Position numbers and translations under genes: made by a program
From: Kordia aestuariivivens
GTDB taxonomy: Bacteria > Bacteroidota > Bacteroidia > Flavobacteriales > Flavobacteriaceae
Assembly: GCF_014397005.1 (NCBI RefSeq)
Contig: NZ_JACGWS010000001.1
Location: 186,001 to 250,000 of the forward strand
DNA length: 64,000 nucleotides
Direction of reading: 5' to 3'
In this document: piece after piece, positions 1-7,808 of the stretch
Position numbering within the stretch: position 1 is the first letter of the stretch
Layout: every line of letters begins with the position of its first letter
Notes under the pieces: model-generated
The model's database searches: none
What the model saw: only the letters and a program-made list of their open reading frames with translations
Told to the model about the DNA's origin: nothing

Positions 1-2
1 AA

Positions 3-383
3 CATGTGATCGGAAATAAAAAACGAGAAGCTATTGTGATTCGCACGTTGCCAAATTTTGACGAAAAGAAAAGCAAACAATATTCGCATACAAATCCGCC
101 ATACATAGAAGAAGCTGGCGCAGTATATCTTCGCGAAAAAGGAATCAAACATTTATTAATTGATCTTCCAAGTGTTGATAAAGAAAAAGATGATGGTGAT
201 TTGTTAGCGCACAATGCATTTTGGAATACTTCAGGTGATATTCGTATGGATGCTACCATTACGGAGTTTATATATGTTGCAAACAGTATAAAAGATGGCG
301 CATATTATCTAAACATACAAATTGCACCTTTTGAGAATGATGCTTCGCCAAGCAAACCTATTCTGTATAAAATAGAGAAATAA
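3..383 (+). CDS. Cyclase family protein, C-terminal part (partial)
   Basis: The gene runs in from the left edge; the reading frame is open to base 3, so the true start lies outside the window. The segment 'KHLLIDLPSVDKEKDDGDLLAHNAFW' region is typical of the C-terminal half of cyclase-family metal-dependent hydrolases (relatives of kynurenine formamidase); the family's N-terminal metal-binding motif HxGTHxDxP would lie in the missing part. About 125 residues are visible of the usual 250 or so. Substrate cannot be told. Family assignment is from remembered sequence patterns. Confidence 0.72.
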   Translation, partial: HVIGNKKREAIVIRTLPNFDEKKSKQYSHTNPPYIEEAGAVYLREKGIKHLLIDLPSVDKEKDDGDLLAHNAFWNTSGDIRMDATITEFIYVANSIKDGAYYLNIQIAPFENDASPSKPILYKIEK

Positions 384-399
384 CTATGGAAGTAATTTA

Positions 400-792
400 T
401 TATTTTCCTCTTAAATTTTTTTGAATTTCTTTACTGATTTGATCCAACGTAGGAAACGATTCTAACTTATTACTAAAGTCTTTGAGTTGTTCTTGTACGA
501 TACGCTTGATTTTATTTTCTAAAATTTCATCAATGGATTTTCCGTAATCGGGAAGTGGCTCTTTAGAATTTTTAATATTTATAGTCATATCTCCTTTTCC
601 AGTAATTAACCATAAAGGATTGAGTTCTGGATACGTGTCGATTATACGCTCCAAAACATCACTTCCAACAGAAGCATTCGATTTAGATTGTTTACTAGTG
701 TATCCATTGCCTACTTTTATTGAGATATCAAAGGCACGCATACTCATATTTTTATACTTGATAAATTCAATTATCCTGTCGATTATTTTCAT
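400..792 (-). CDS. Phage CI-like helix-turn-helix regulator, copy 1
   Basis: A 130-residue protein starting MKIIDRIIEF. An open frame continues 24 codons upstream, but the start at 792 matches the start of the paralogue at 1045-1434, which has no such extension. Both share 'NMSMRAFD', 'VGNGYTSKQSKS', 'ASVGSDVLERIIDTYPELNPLWL' and 'TGKGDM', the pattern of short Bacteroidota regulators with a CI-repressor-like N-terminal HTH domain. The C-terminal 50 residues are charged and probably helical (oligomerisation, inferred). No peptidase S24 domain follows, so RecA-driven self-cleavage is unlikely. A palindromic ACTGNCAGT site lies upstream. Confidence 0.7.
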   Translation of the reverse strand: MKIIDRIIEFIKYKNMSMRAFDISIKVGNGYTSKQSKSNASVGSDVLERIIDTYPELNPLWLITGKGDMTINIKNSKEPLPDYGKSIDEILENKIKRIVQEQLKDFSNKLESFPTLDQISKEIQKNLRGK

Positions 793-868
793 CTTATGTC
801 GAAATAAATCTACAAAAATTAACAATTTGTAGTGTATAGTTTTTAAAAGTTGGTAAAACGTCACTTAA

Positions 869-877
869 ACTGACAGT
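869..877. promoter_or_regulatory. Palindromic site ACTGACAGT upstream of CI-like regulator 1
   Basis: ACTG-A-CAGT is a perfect 9-base palindrome about 76 bases upstream of the start at 792. The same palindrome (ACTGTCAGT) lies at 1495-1503 upstream of the paralogue. A shorter core, CTGACAG, is at 1001-1007. Recurrence upstream of both regulator genes makes it a candidate operator; the binding protein is inferred to be the regulators themselves. Confidence 0.5.
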
Positions 878-1044
878 AAATCAGCACAAGCTTAGCAACT
901 CGTAAATATACATAATTTAATAATACGTATAGCGTTTTTTCGGAAAAGACAGGAATTGTATACCGTTGATTCTCAATAGAATCATTTTTTATCGTGCAGT
1001 CTGACAGGAATAGTGATGAGTTTTGTTCTAGTAGAATGACCTTA

Positions 1045-1434
1045 TTAAGATCCTAATTTTTTCTGAATCTCTAAACTAATTTCTTCGATTGTTGGAAATG
1101 TATCTAATCTTTCGTTAATTTTTTTTAGTTGTCTTTCGACAATGCGTTCAATTTTGTTTTCTAAAATGTCATCAATAGATTTTCCATAATCGGGGAGTGG
1201 TTCGTCTGTGATCTCTATTTCCAAAATCATATTGCCTTTTCCCGTAACTAACCATAGTGGATTTAAGTCAGGATACTCATCGATTATACGCTCCAAGACG
1301 TTGCTACCTACGGAAGCCCTAGATTTTGATTGCTTGCTAGTGTAGCCATTTCCCACGCCTATTGACGTATCAAACGTCCGCATGCTCATATTTTTATGAT
1401 TCACAAAGAGGAGTATTCTGTCGATTATTTTCAT
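1045..1434 (-). CDS. Phage CI-like helix-turn-helix regulator, copy 2
   Basis: This 129-residue paralogue of the 400-792 gene starts MKIIDRILLF and is collinear with it along its whole length, including the acidic 'EPLPDYGKSIDDILENKI' segment and the helical tail. The N-terminal 70 residues hold the predicted HTH. The two copies lie in tandem on the minus strand, separated by about 250 noncoding bases, which suggests gene duplication rather than a phage module; no integrase or structural phage gene is nearby. It is divergent from the small gene at 1572, and the 137-base gap between them carries the ACTGTCAGT palindrome. Confidence 0.7.
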   Translation of the reverse strand: MKIIDRILLFVNHKNMSMRTFDTSIGVGNGYTSKQSKSRASVGSNVLERIIDEYPDLNPLWLVTGKGNMILEIEITDEPLPDYGKSIDDILENKIERIVERQLKKINERLDTFPTIEEISLEIQKKLGS

Positions 1435-1494
1435 CGTTTTTGGAAATTACTCTACATAAAATTTCATTATATAGAAAATAGTTTGTAATATTAT

Positions 1495-1503
1495 ACTGTC
1501 AGT
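1495..1503. promoter_or_regulatory. Palindromic site ACTGTCAGT in the divergent promoter region
   Basis: Perfect 9-base palindrome between the divergent genes at 1434 (minus) and 1572 (plus). It ends two bases before TATGTTTT (1506-1513), a near match to the -7 box TAnnTTTG for the plus-strand gene, so bound protein would cover that promoter. It matches the site at 869-877. Confidence 0.5.
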
Positions 1504-1571
1504 TCTATGTTTTGTGGCATAAAATCGACACAAATATAACAATTACTAAATATATAAAGCTAAGAATAGGT

Positions 1572-1832
1572 ATGATACGTAAAGAACAACGTAGAAAGCT
1601 CAAAGAAATTTTAGGATATCATTACACAGATGGCGTCCTAAAAATCTTAAAAGAAAAGAAGGTAACAAGTAGAAACGGAAAGCCGTATGGCTCGTCAATG
1701 ATTCGGAATGTGTTTAATGGTCTTAATGAAAATGAAAACATAGAAAATGCCATTATAGAATTATTTATCCGTACACAAGAAGAGATTGAAGAAACTATCA
1801 AAGAAAGAAATCGAATATTAGGGATTTCATAA
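1572..1832 (+). CDS. Small basic conserved protein, possible DNA-binding partner of the CI-like regulators
   Basis: The 86-residue product starts MIRKEQRRKLKEILGYHYTD. The frame is open 20 codons further upstream but only with a TTG; the ATG at 1572 is preferred. It is rich in Lys, Arg and Glu and predicted mostly helical. The stretch 'VTSRNGKPYGSSMIRNVFNGLNENENIENAIIELF' resembles small phage-type HTH proteins in which the recognition helix follows a loop, but I do not recognise a named family. Its divergent placement next to a CI-like regulator and a shared palindromic operator supports a regulatory role (inference). Confidence 0.5.
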   Translation: MIRKEQRRKLKEILGYHYTDGVLKILKEKKVTSRNGKPYGSSMIRNVFNGLNENENIENAIIELFIRTQEEIEETIKERNRILGIS

Positions 1833-1884
1833 TAGTTTGTTGCGCATAATTTTCTCTCTAAAATACATTTAACTAAAATTAGTT

Positions 1885-1892
1885 TAGATTTG
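1885..1892 (+). promoter_or_regulatory. -7 box TAGATTTG
   Basis: TAGATTTG fits the Bacteroidota -7 consensus TAnnTTTG and lies 31 bases before the ATG at 1924. No convincing -33 TTG is found at the expected distance. Confidence 0.35.
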
Positions 1893-1923
1893 TAGATGCA
1901 ATAATTAGGTATGATTGTTGTAA

Positions 1924-2550
1924 ATGTCTCAATATATGGATATAGTTTTAGCAGTATTGATCGGAGGAATTGTCTCTTATTTTGTATACGATTTCATCGG
2001 TAAAAAACAATCAGGAAAACGCACAAAGCATCAATCACATTTATTGCTTGATAAAATTAAAAATGTTTGCAAGCTAACAACGGTTGAAGGCGATTTTAGT
2101 GAAATTTATCATTACGAAGATAAATCGGCGCATTTTTTACGAATGATTTCAAGTAAAAAAAGAGCGCTTATTGTCATCAAGGCGAAAGCCAGTGTTGGGT
2201 ATGATTTGAAGAAATTGCGACTACAAACTGATGTTGATAAAAAACAAGTTCGAATCATTCACTTTCCACAACCAGAAATTTTAACGGTAGAAACGGACTT
2301 TACCTACTACGATATAAAAGAAGGTTTGTTGAATAAATTCGGAGCAGAAGACTTAACAAAATTAAACCAAGAAGCCAAACAACACATCATTGATAAAGTG
2401 CCACAAAGTGGTTTGTTGGAAATCGCAAAAAAGGAAGCTTTAGACGCTATTTTAATCATCGAAAAAATTGTAGAAACGATAGGTTGGGAAATGGATTATT
2501 CAGAAATTACACTTCCGGAAGAAGATGTAACGTATCTTAAGAAAAACTAA
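1924..2550 (+). CDS. DUF4230 domain-containing membrane-anchored protein
   Basis: A 208-residue protein. Residues 5-25 form one hydrophobic segment ('DIVLAVLIGGIVSYFVYDFI'), followed by basic residues, so the rest is probably anchored outside the cytoplasm or at the membrane face. The remainder matches the DUF4230 pattern: a core with 'LLLDKIKNVCKLTTVEGDFSEI' early, a central beta-rich part and a late 'KEALDAILIIEKIVETIGW'. The family has no established function. It stands alone between unrelated short genes; a -7 box lies at 1885. Confidence 0.8.
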   Translation: MSQYMDIVLAVLIGGIVSYFVYDFIGKKQSGKRTKHQSHLLLDKIKNVCKLTTVEGDFSEIYHYEDKSAHFLRMISSKKRALIVIKAKASVGYDLKKLRLQTDVDKKQVRIIHFPQPEILTVETDFTYYDIKEGLLNKFGAEDLTKLNQEAKQHIIDKVPQSGLLEIAKKEALDAILIIEKIVETIGWEMDYSEITLPEEDVTYLKKN

Positions 2551-2720
2551 AGACAAAACGTGAAATTTAAAATAGTGTAGTTGAATAACTTACGTGTTTG
2601 TACCTGAAAAAAACAGAAACCTCAGAAACAAAATAAAAGCTAGTCGGTTTTGTTATGTATTTCATCGATATTTTACATTCATTTAAAGAAAATAGGATCT
2701 ATTTATAAGCATTGTTGCCG

Positions 2721-2728
2721 TATATTTG
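2721..2728 (+). promoter_or_regulatory. -7 box TATATTTG before a 45-codon gene
   Basis: TATATTTG matches TAnnTTTG and lies 22 bases before the ATG at 2751, a normal flavobacterial distance. No TTG is present about 19 bases upstream, so the promoter is only half supported. Confidence 0.4.
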
Positions 2729-2750
2729 CAGTAACCTAAATAACAATAAG

Positions 2751-2888
2751 ATGTCACTAATAGATAAAGTAGTTTATTATCTGAATGATGTTCTTGTAAG
2801 CTTGGATATTGCACCAACTCAAAAAACAGTTACAAAGCAAAAATCTAAAAGCAACACATCACCAAAAAAATCAGATATTAAGGCTTAA
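2751..2888 (+). CDS. Small hypothetical protein, 45 residues
   Basis: An ATG-to-TAA frame coding MSLIDKVVYYLNDVLVSLD followed by a Lys/Ser/Thr-rich tail. The first 20 residues could form an amphipathic helix; the tail is basic and probably disordered. There are no cysteines, no GG leader and no signal peptide. The support is the -7 box directly upstream and the absence of any competing gene in this 400-base gap. Function unknown; it may be a membrane-surface or nucleic-acid-binding miniprotein. Confidence 0.4.
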   Translation: MSLIDKVVYYLNDVLVSLDIAPTQKTVTKQKSKSNTSPKKSDIKA

Positions 2889-2963
2889 TTCTTATACTAC
2901 AAAATCAGTATATTAAAATCCGTATTCGAAAGTTTTTTATATCTTGTTTTCAAAACAATATGT

Positions 2964-3335
2964 ATGAATATTGAATTGTTACGTCAATACTGTATTTCTA
3001 AACCTGCAGTTACAGAAGAATTTCCTTTTGATCAAGATACGTTGGTTTTTAAAGTTTTAGGTAAAATGTTCGCATTAACTTCTTTAAAAGGTTGGGAAGC
3101 TGGAATCGCTTCTGTAAATCTAAAATGCGATCCTGAAAAAGCAGTTGAACTTCGGGAGGAATACGAAAGTATCAAACCAGGATTTCACATGAGTAAAACA
3201 CATTGGAATACGGTTGAACTTTATCATCGAGAATTTTCAACCAAATTCATTCAAGAACTTATCGATGATTCGTATCAATTAGTCATCAAAGGAATGACCA
3301 AAAAACAACAAGCAGAATTAGCAAATTATCAATAA
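2964..3335 (+). CDS. MmcQ/YjbR family protein
   Basis: A 123-residue protein matching the MmcQ/YjbR fold over its full length: 'YCISKPAVTEEFPFDQDTLVFKV' at the start, 'GKMFALTSL', 'VNLKCDPEKAVELREEYESIKPGFHMSKTHWNTV' in the middle and a final helical 'LIDDSYQLVIKGMTKK'. The family has a double-wing DNA-binding-like (CyaY-like) fold; its physiological role is poorly known. It is followed after 13 bases by the DUF1272 gene, probably on one transcript. Confidence 0.88.
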   Translation: MNIELLRQYCISKPAVTEEFPFDQDTLVFKVLGKMFALTSLKGWEAGIASVNLKCDPEKAVELREEYESIKPGFHMSKTHWNTVELYHREFSTKFIQELIDDSYQLVIKGMTKKQQAELANYQ

Positions 3336-3348
3336 TTACAATCACGAT

Positions 3349-3624
3349 ATGTTAGAAATTCGACCAAGCTGTGAACATTGCAACAAAGACTTACCTTTCG
3401 ATGCATCGGAAGCAATGATTTGTACGTTTGAATGTACCTATTGTGAAACCTGCGCGACAGAAATATTAAAAAGTGTGTGTCCAAATTGCGGTGGAAATTT
3501 TACGCAACGACCTATTCGTCCAAAAAGCTTACTAGAAAAATATCCCCCAAGCACAAAACGAGTACATAAACCTGCTAATTTATTGGAGCACTACGAGAAA
3601 ATTCTTTCAACAAAAACAAAATAA
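3349..3624 (+). CDS. DUF1272 zinc-ribbon-like protein
   Basis: A 91-residue protein with a Cys-rich first half: 'CEHCNKDLP', 'CTFECTYCETCA' and 'VCPNCGGNF' give paired CxxC knuckles typical of DUF1272. The C-terminal 40 residues are basic and Pro-rich and probably unstructured. Zinc binding is expected from the cysteines; the biological role is unknown. It lies 13 bases after the MmcQ/YjbR gene in the same direction. Confidence 0.85.
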   Translation: MLEIRPSCEHCNKDLPFDASEAMICTFECTYCETCATEILKSVCPNCGGNFTQRPIRPKSLLEKYPPSTKRVHKPANLLEHYEKILSTKTK

Positions 3625-3775
3625 TCCAAAAAAATACAGCAGTAGTAAAACCGCTAAACTGTATTAAAAGGTCATTCAACCCTCTTAAAATTTAATTTAA
3701 TCGAAAGAAGCAGGCAATCTCGAAGATAAAGAGGAAATTTATGAATTAATTGCTGATATTATAAGAAAACCTACA

Positions 3776-4186
3776 ATGGAAAATCTTTCGTTTTTATTTA
3801 TCGAAGATGACGAGATTGAAGTATTAAAGTTCAAAAAATCCATGAAAAAACTTGGATTTACGCACCGAATACTTGAAGCTAAGAACGGAGAGGAGGCGCT
3901 CGAAATCTTGAAAAAGAAAGAAGAGCTTCCTAATGTTATTCTATTGGACTTAAACATGCCAAAAATGAACGGACTTGAATTCCTGAAAGAACTCAAGGAA
4001 GATCAGCATTTGCGTTATATTCCGGCAATTATTGTAACAACTTCAAACAATCATCAAGACATGTTAGAAAGTTACAAATTAGGAATTGCAGGCTACATTA
4101 TAAAACCTTTACGTTACGAAGATTACATACGCAAAATACAACGCGTAGTTGACTATTGGATGGTCAATGAAGTAATTAATTTCTAA
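3776..4186 (+). CDS. Single-domain response regulator (CheY/Rcp1 type)
   Basis: The 136-residue product is one receiver domain: acidic pocket 'FIEDDE' (residues 9-13), phospho-acceptor Asp58 in 'LLDLNMPKMNG', Thr/Ser switch 'VTTS' near 88-90 and Lys110 in 'IIKPL'. There is no output domain, so it probably passes phosphate or acts by protein contact, as Rcp1-like regulators do. The frame stays open without a usual start codon for 25 codons upstream of the ATG (back to a TAA at 3698) and that stretch reads like coding sequence, so the N-terminus could be longer if a rare start is used. The kinase operon begins 147 bases downstream. Confidence 0.9.
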   Translation: MENLSFLFIEDDEIEVLKFKKSMKKLGFTHRILEAKNGEEALEILKKKEELPNVILLDLNMPKMNGLEFLKELKEDQHLRYIPAIIVTTSNNHQDMLESYKLGIAGYIIKPLRYEDYIRKIQRVVDYWMVNEVINF

Positions 4187-4333
4187 CGATACTACACACT
4201 TATTTTCTGTTTCTCACATTTTTACTCAATTCTAAACGTGTAGATCATCGGTTAATTTTCTTTTAAAACGAAAAATTATACGGAATTTAGTATATTCAAG
4301 CGCAAAACCCGAAGTCATCTAGATTTGCGTTCA

Positions 4334-6397
4334 ATGAAAGAAACGATTCAATCCCTTAAGCAAGCGCTTCAGAACGAAAAGAAAGCACGCGAAAAAGCAG
4401 AAGAAATACTCTTACATCGCACAAGCGAACTGTTAGAAACACGCGAAGCTTTAAAAGCTAAGACACATGAGTATGATGTTTTCTTTGAAAATATATTGGA
4501 CTCATTCATCGTCATGGACACCATGGGGAATGTCATTAAAATGAATGATGCAGCCGTAAAGCTATTTGGATATGACATCAAAGAAGAAGAATTAAATGTT
4601 GTCAATATTATTTACAGAGCTGATTTTGAATACGCAATGAATTCTTTTGCAAAACTCATTGAAGAAGGTTCATTTACAAACTACGAAGCAAGAATTTACA
4701 CCAAAAGCAAAGAAGTAAAGTGGGTTCAAATCAATTCGAGTTTAATTCACAATGAAGAAGGGAGAATTATTGCAGCACAAGGCGTTGTGAGAGACATTAC
4801 AAGTGCCAAAGAAAATGCTGTAAGCTTTGAAGAACAACGAGAACAGCTCGCCGCCATTGTAGACAATTCAACACTGGGAATTGTGTTGGCACAAGATCGT
4901 AAAATCATCAAAACAAATAATGCTTTCCAAAAATTAATGCAACAATCAGAAGAAGAATTGCAGGGAATTCCTTTGGGAGATCTTTCTTTTGAAGAAGCGC
5001 ACGAAGAATCAAAAAAGTATTACGATCAAATGGTAGCTGGAGACATTAATAATTACAGTCTTGTAGAACGCTACAGACGTAAAGATGGTACCGCTTTTTT
5101 ATCCAAAACAAAAGTAACAGCAGTTCGCGATAGTAAAGGAAACATAAAATACCAATTGGCATTAATTGAAGACGTCACAGAAAAAAATAAAAGGCGTTTA
5201 ATTCTAAATACATTAAACAACCTAACGCGCTCTTTCATCGGAAAATTAACCATTCATGATATTGCTTGGGAAATTGCTAATGTAACAGCACATGACTTAG
5301 GATTTGAAGACTGTGTTGTCTATATAGTCAACAAAGAAGAAAAGGTCTTGGAGCAAATTGCTGGATATGGTGCTAAAGTAGATAAGAACAAAGAAATTAT
5401 AAATAAAATATACATTCCGATTGGAAAAGGAATTGTTGGACATGTAGCACAAACGGGAAAAGCAGAACTAATTGGTGATACAAGTAAAGATGAACGTTAT
5501 GTAGTTGATGACAAAAGGCGTTTCTCTGAAATAACGGTGCCAATTATTATCAATAGAGAAGTCGTCGGAATCATAGATTCTGAAAACTCAGCAAAAAACT
5601 TCTTTTCCAAAGAACACTTGCGCTTACTTAAAAATGTAGCAAACCTAGTGTCAATTCAGTTAACAAATGCAGTAAACCTAGAACGTACCATAGAAGCGGA
5701 AAGTCAAAACAAAGAACTTTTAGAAAACTTGAAGCGAAGTAATAAAGAACTTCACGATTTTGCACACATTGTATCACACGATTTAAAATCACCACTGCGA
5801 AGTATCAACGCGTTAGTGTCTTGGTTTCAAGAAGATTATGAAGAAGTGTTGGACGAAGGTGCCAATGAAACTTTTGATAAGTTAAATAACAAACTAGAAC
5901 AAATGGACGCGCTTATTGACGGTATTTTGCGCTATTCTAGTGTAAACGATAAAAATATTTTAGTTGTCCAAAAAGTAAAAGTAAAAGAAGTTTTAGAAGA
6001 AATTAAAACAATTCTGTACATTCCTGAACACATAAAATTTAGTTATCCAGAAAACTTACCAACGATCAGAGCTGATAAAACACGCGTCAAGCAATTATTT
6101 CAAAACTTAATCAGTAATGCAATCAATTACATTGACAAAGAAGAAGGAAAAATAGAAGTGAAGTTCAGAGAATTGAAACAACATTGGAAGTTTTCAATTT
6201 CGGACAATGGTGTTGGTATTTCCAAAGCCTATCACGATAAAATCTTCAAAATATTCCAAACCTTAGACAAAAAAGGAAAATCTACAGGAATTGGGCTATC
6301 AATTGTAAAAAAGATTGTTGAACTTTATGGTGGTGAAATTTATTTAGAATCTGAAGAAGGAAAAGGAACCACATTCTTCTTTAAAATTAAAAAATAA
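4334..6397 (+). CDS. Soluble PAS-PAS-GAF sensor histidine kinase
   Basis: A 687-residue protein with no membrane segment. An N-terminal coiled coil (about 1-50) leads into two PAS domains (about 50-160 and 175-285, each ending in 'VRDIT' or 'IEDVTEK'), a GAF domain (about 300-450), a HisKA helix pair with His482 in 'HIVSHDLKSPL', and an ATPase domain with N box 'QNLISNAINYI', G1 'DNGVGIS' and G2 'GIGLSIV'. A TTG three codons earlier could also start; ATG at 4334 is chosen. It is followed by one base and then an Hpt gene, then a LytTR regulator, a likely phosphorelay or co-transcribed signalling unit. Ligand unknown; GAF and PAS suggest a cytoplasmic small-molecule or redox cue. Confidence 0.92.
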   Translation: MKETIQSLKQALQNEKKAREKAEEILLHRTSELLETREALKAKTHEYDVFFENILDSFIVMDTMGNVIKMNDAAVKLFGYDIKEEELNVVNIIYRADFEYAMNSFAKLIEEGSFTNYEARIYTKSKEVKWVQINSSLIHNEEGRIIAAQGVVRDITSAKENAVSFEEQREQLAAIVDNSTLGIVLAQDRKIIKTNNAFQKLMQQSEEELQGIPLGDLSFEEAHEESKKYYDQMVAGDINNYSLVERYRRKDGTAFLSKTKVTAVRDSKGNIKYQLALIEDVTEKNKRRLILNTLNNLTRSFIGKLTIHDIAWEIANVTAHDLGFEDCVVYIVNKEEKVLEQIAGYGAKVDKNKEIINKIYIPIGKGIVGHVAQTGKAELIGDTSKDERYVVDDKRRFSEITVPIIINREVVGIIDSENSAKNFFSKEHLRLLKNVANLVSIQLTNAVNLERTIEAESQNKELLENLKRSNKELHDFAHIVSHDLKSPLRSINALVSWFQEDYEEVLDEGANETFDKLNNKLEQMDALIDGILRYSSVNDKNILVVQKVKVKEVLEEIKTILYIPEHIKFSYPENLPTIRADKTRVKQLFQNLISNAINYIDKEEGKIEVKFRELKQHWKFSISDNGVGISKAYHDKIFKIFQTLDKKGKSTGIGLSIVKKIVELYGGEIYLESEEGKGTTFFFKIKK

Positions 6398-6398
6398 A

Positions 6399-6722
6399 AT
6401 GCAGTTAGATACCCCAAATTTATCCTACATAAAAGAACTTGCCGATGGCGATGCAGAGTTTGAAGCAAGCCTGATTACAATCCTAAAAAAAGAACTTCCA
6501 AAGGAAAAAGAAGCGTTTATAGAAAGTGTTCAGAATAAAAACTATCAAAATTCAGCCGAACATGTACATAAAATTAAACATAAAATTAGTATTTTAGGAC
6601 TCGAAAAAAGCTATAGCTTTGCAATCTCTTTTGAGGAAGAGCTAAAAAAAGGAAATCCCAAGCGCTATGAAACGTTTCTTAGTATCCTGCAAAAGATGGA
6701 AGAATTTTTAATGAAAATATAA
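6399..6722 (+). CDS. Hpt-domain phosphotransfer protein
   Basis: A 107-residue all-helical protein starting one base after the kinase stop codon. 'AEHVHKIKHKISILGL' (around residues 53-68) corresponds to the Hpt signature AHxLKGxSxxLG, with a histidine near 57 as the likely phosphorylation site. Stand-alone Hpt proteins shuttle phosphate between receiver domains. No receiver is fused to the kinase, so the partners are probably the LytTR regulator encoded 12 bases downstream and the single-domain regulator at 3776 (inference). Confidence 0.85.
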   Translation: MQLDTPNLSYIKELADGDAEFEASLITILKKELPKEKEAFIESVQNKNYQNSAEHVHKIKHKISILGLEKSYSFAISFEEELKKGNPKRYETFLSILQKMEEFLMKI

Positions 6723-6734
6723 GCCTACCTACTT

Positions 6735-7457
6735 ATGAAATGTATAATTGTAGACGATGAAGCTGCTGCAAGAGCAATAACAAAGCAATTGTGTAAAAAG
6801 ATTGAAAAGCTAACAATTTCGGAAGAATTTGATAATGCAATTGATGCCATAAAATATCTCAACACAAACGAAGTTGACCTGATCTTTTTAGATATTCACA
6901 TGCCAGCATTCTCTGGATTTGACTTCATTCAAACATTAAAAAATCCGCCACAAATTATATTAACAACGTCTGATCGGAATTTTGCATTGGACGCTTTTGA
7001 GTACGACTGTGTCATTGATTACTTAGTAAAACCAATTACGCCTGAGCGCTTTGCCAAAGCCGTTGATCGCATAAAAGATCGGAATGCAACAGTGGCAAAA
7101 CCAGAAGAAACAACACCTTCGACTTCAGGAGACACAAAAGCAGTAGGCAATGATTTATATGTAAATATTGATCGTCGTTTGGTAAAAATAAACATTCCCG
7201 ATATTTGCCTGATTGAAGCAAAAGGCGATTATATAAAAATCAAAGCAGAAGACAAAAACTACGTTGTACACTCTACACTCAAAAAAATAGAGGAAAAATT
7301 GCCAAGTCATTTATTCTTAAAAGTACATCGTTCCTACATTATCAATACCACAAAAATTGTGGATATAGAAGATAATAGTGTACTTATAAAACAAGATGTA
7401 ATTCCTGTGAGTAGAGCCAATCGAAAAGAGTTAATGCAACGCTTAAATTTACTATAA
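6735..7457 (+). CDS. LytTR-type response regulator
   Basis: A 240-residue two-domain regulator: receiver (about 1-120; 'IVDDEAAA', Asp53 in 'FLDIHMPAFSG', Thr in 'LTTSD', Lys in 'VKPI') and a LytTR DNA-binding domain (about 140-240; 'CLIEAKGDYIKIK', 'LFLKVHRSYIINTTKI', 'PVSRANRKEL'). It lies in the same run as the kinase and Hpt genes with gaps of 1 and 12 bases. LytTR regulators usually bind pairs of short direct repeats; I see no obvious target immediately next to the operon. Confidence 0.92.
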   Translation: MKCIIVDDEAAARAITKQLCKKIEKLTISEEFDNAIDAIKYLNTNEVDLIFLDIHMPAFSGFDFIQTLKNPPQIILTTSDRNFALDAFEYDCVIDYLVKPITPERFAKAVDRIKDRNATVAKPEETTPSTSGDTKAVGNDLYVNIDRRLVKINIPDICLIEAKGDYIKIKAEDKNYVVHSTLKKIEEKLPSHLFLKVHRSYIINTTKIVDIEDNSVLIKQDVIPVSRANRKELMQRLNLL

Positions 7458-7583
7458 GTTCAGAACATTTATACAAGCCTTAGTAGCTATTTAACTAGTT
7501 TTTAGAACATTTATCGCCATAAATACAAATTATTTCAAATAATTTTCTTACTTTTTAATTCCAAAATCTTAACCTATGCACCT

Positions 7584-7808
7584 ATGAGATGGAAAGGAAA
7601 TAAAAAATTCAAGGAAGTTTTTACAGAAGATGGTTACCATTTAAAGGCAGAATACTTCAATGAAAGTAAGTATTGGTGGATCGTTTACAAAAACGGTAAA
7701 GTGCTATACAGAGCAGTTGCTGATAGCGAATTTGCAAGCAGCCTCCAAATTGCACAAGCAAAAGCGCAACAGCGAATGATCAAACATTTAAAAAGTTCAA
7801 TGGTTTAA
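7584..7808 (+). CDS. Small hypothetical protein, 74 residues
   Basis: Starts MRWKGNKKFKEVF and is rich in aromatic and basic residues ('YFNESKYWWIVYKNGKVLYRAV'), with a short helical tail 'AQAKAQQRMIKHL'. No family recognised, no signal peptide and no cysteines. It ends tail to tail with the DUF4407 gene: the two stop codons share the bases TTAA at 7805-7808. Function unknown. Confidence 0.6.
   Translation: MRWKGNKKFKEVFTEDGYHLKAEYFNESKYWWIVYKNGKVLYRAVADSEFASSLQIAQAKAQQRMIKHLKSSMV

Noticed and set aside
400-1434. Possible prophage suggested by two CI-like repressors
   Set aside because: No integrase, terminase, capsid, tail or lysis gene is nearby, and the repressors lack an S24 domain; they look like duplicated chromosomal regulators.
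1672-1688. ACGG/CCGT inverted repeat resembling dyad A
   Set aside because: It has a four-base spacer, lies inside a coding region and is not near a start codon.
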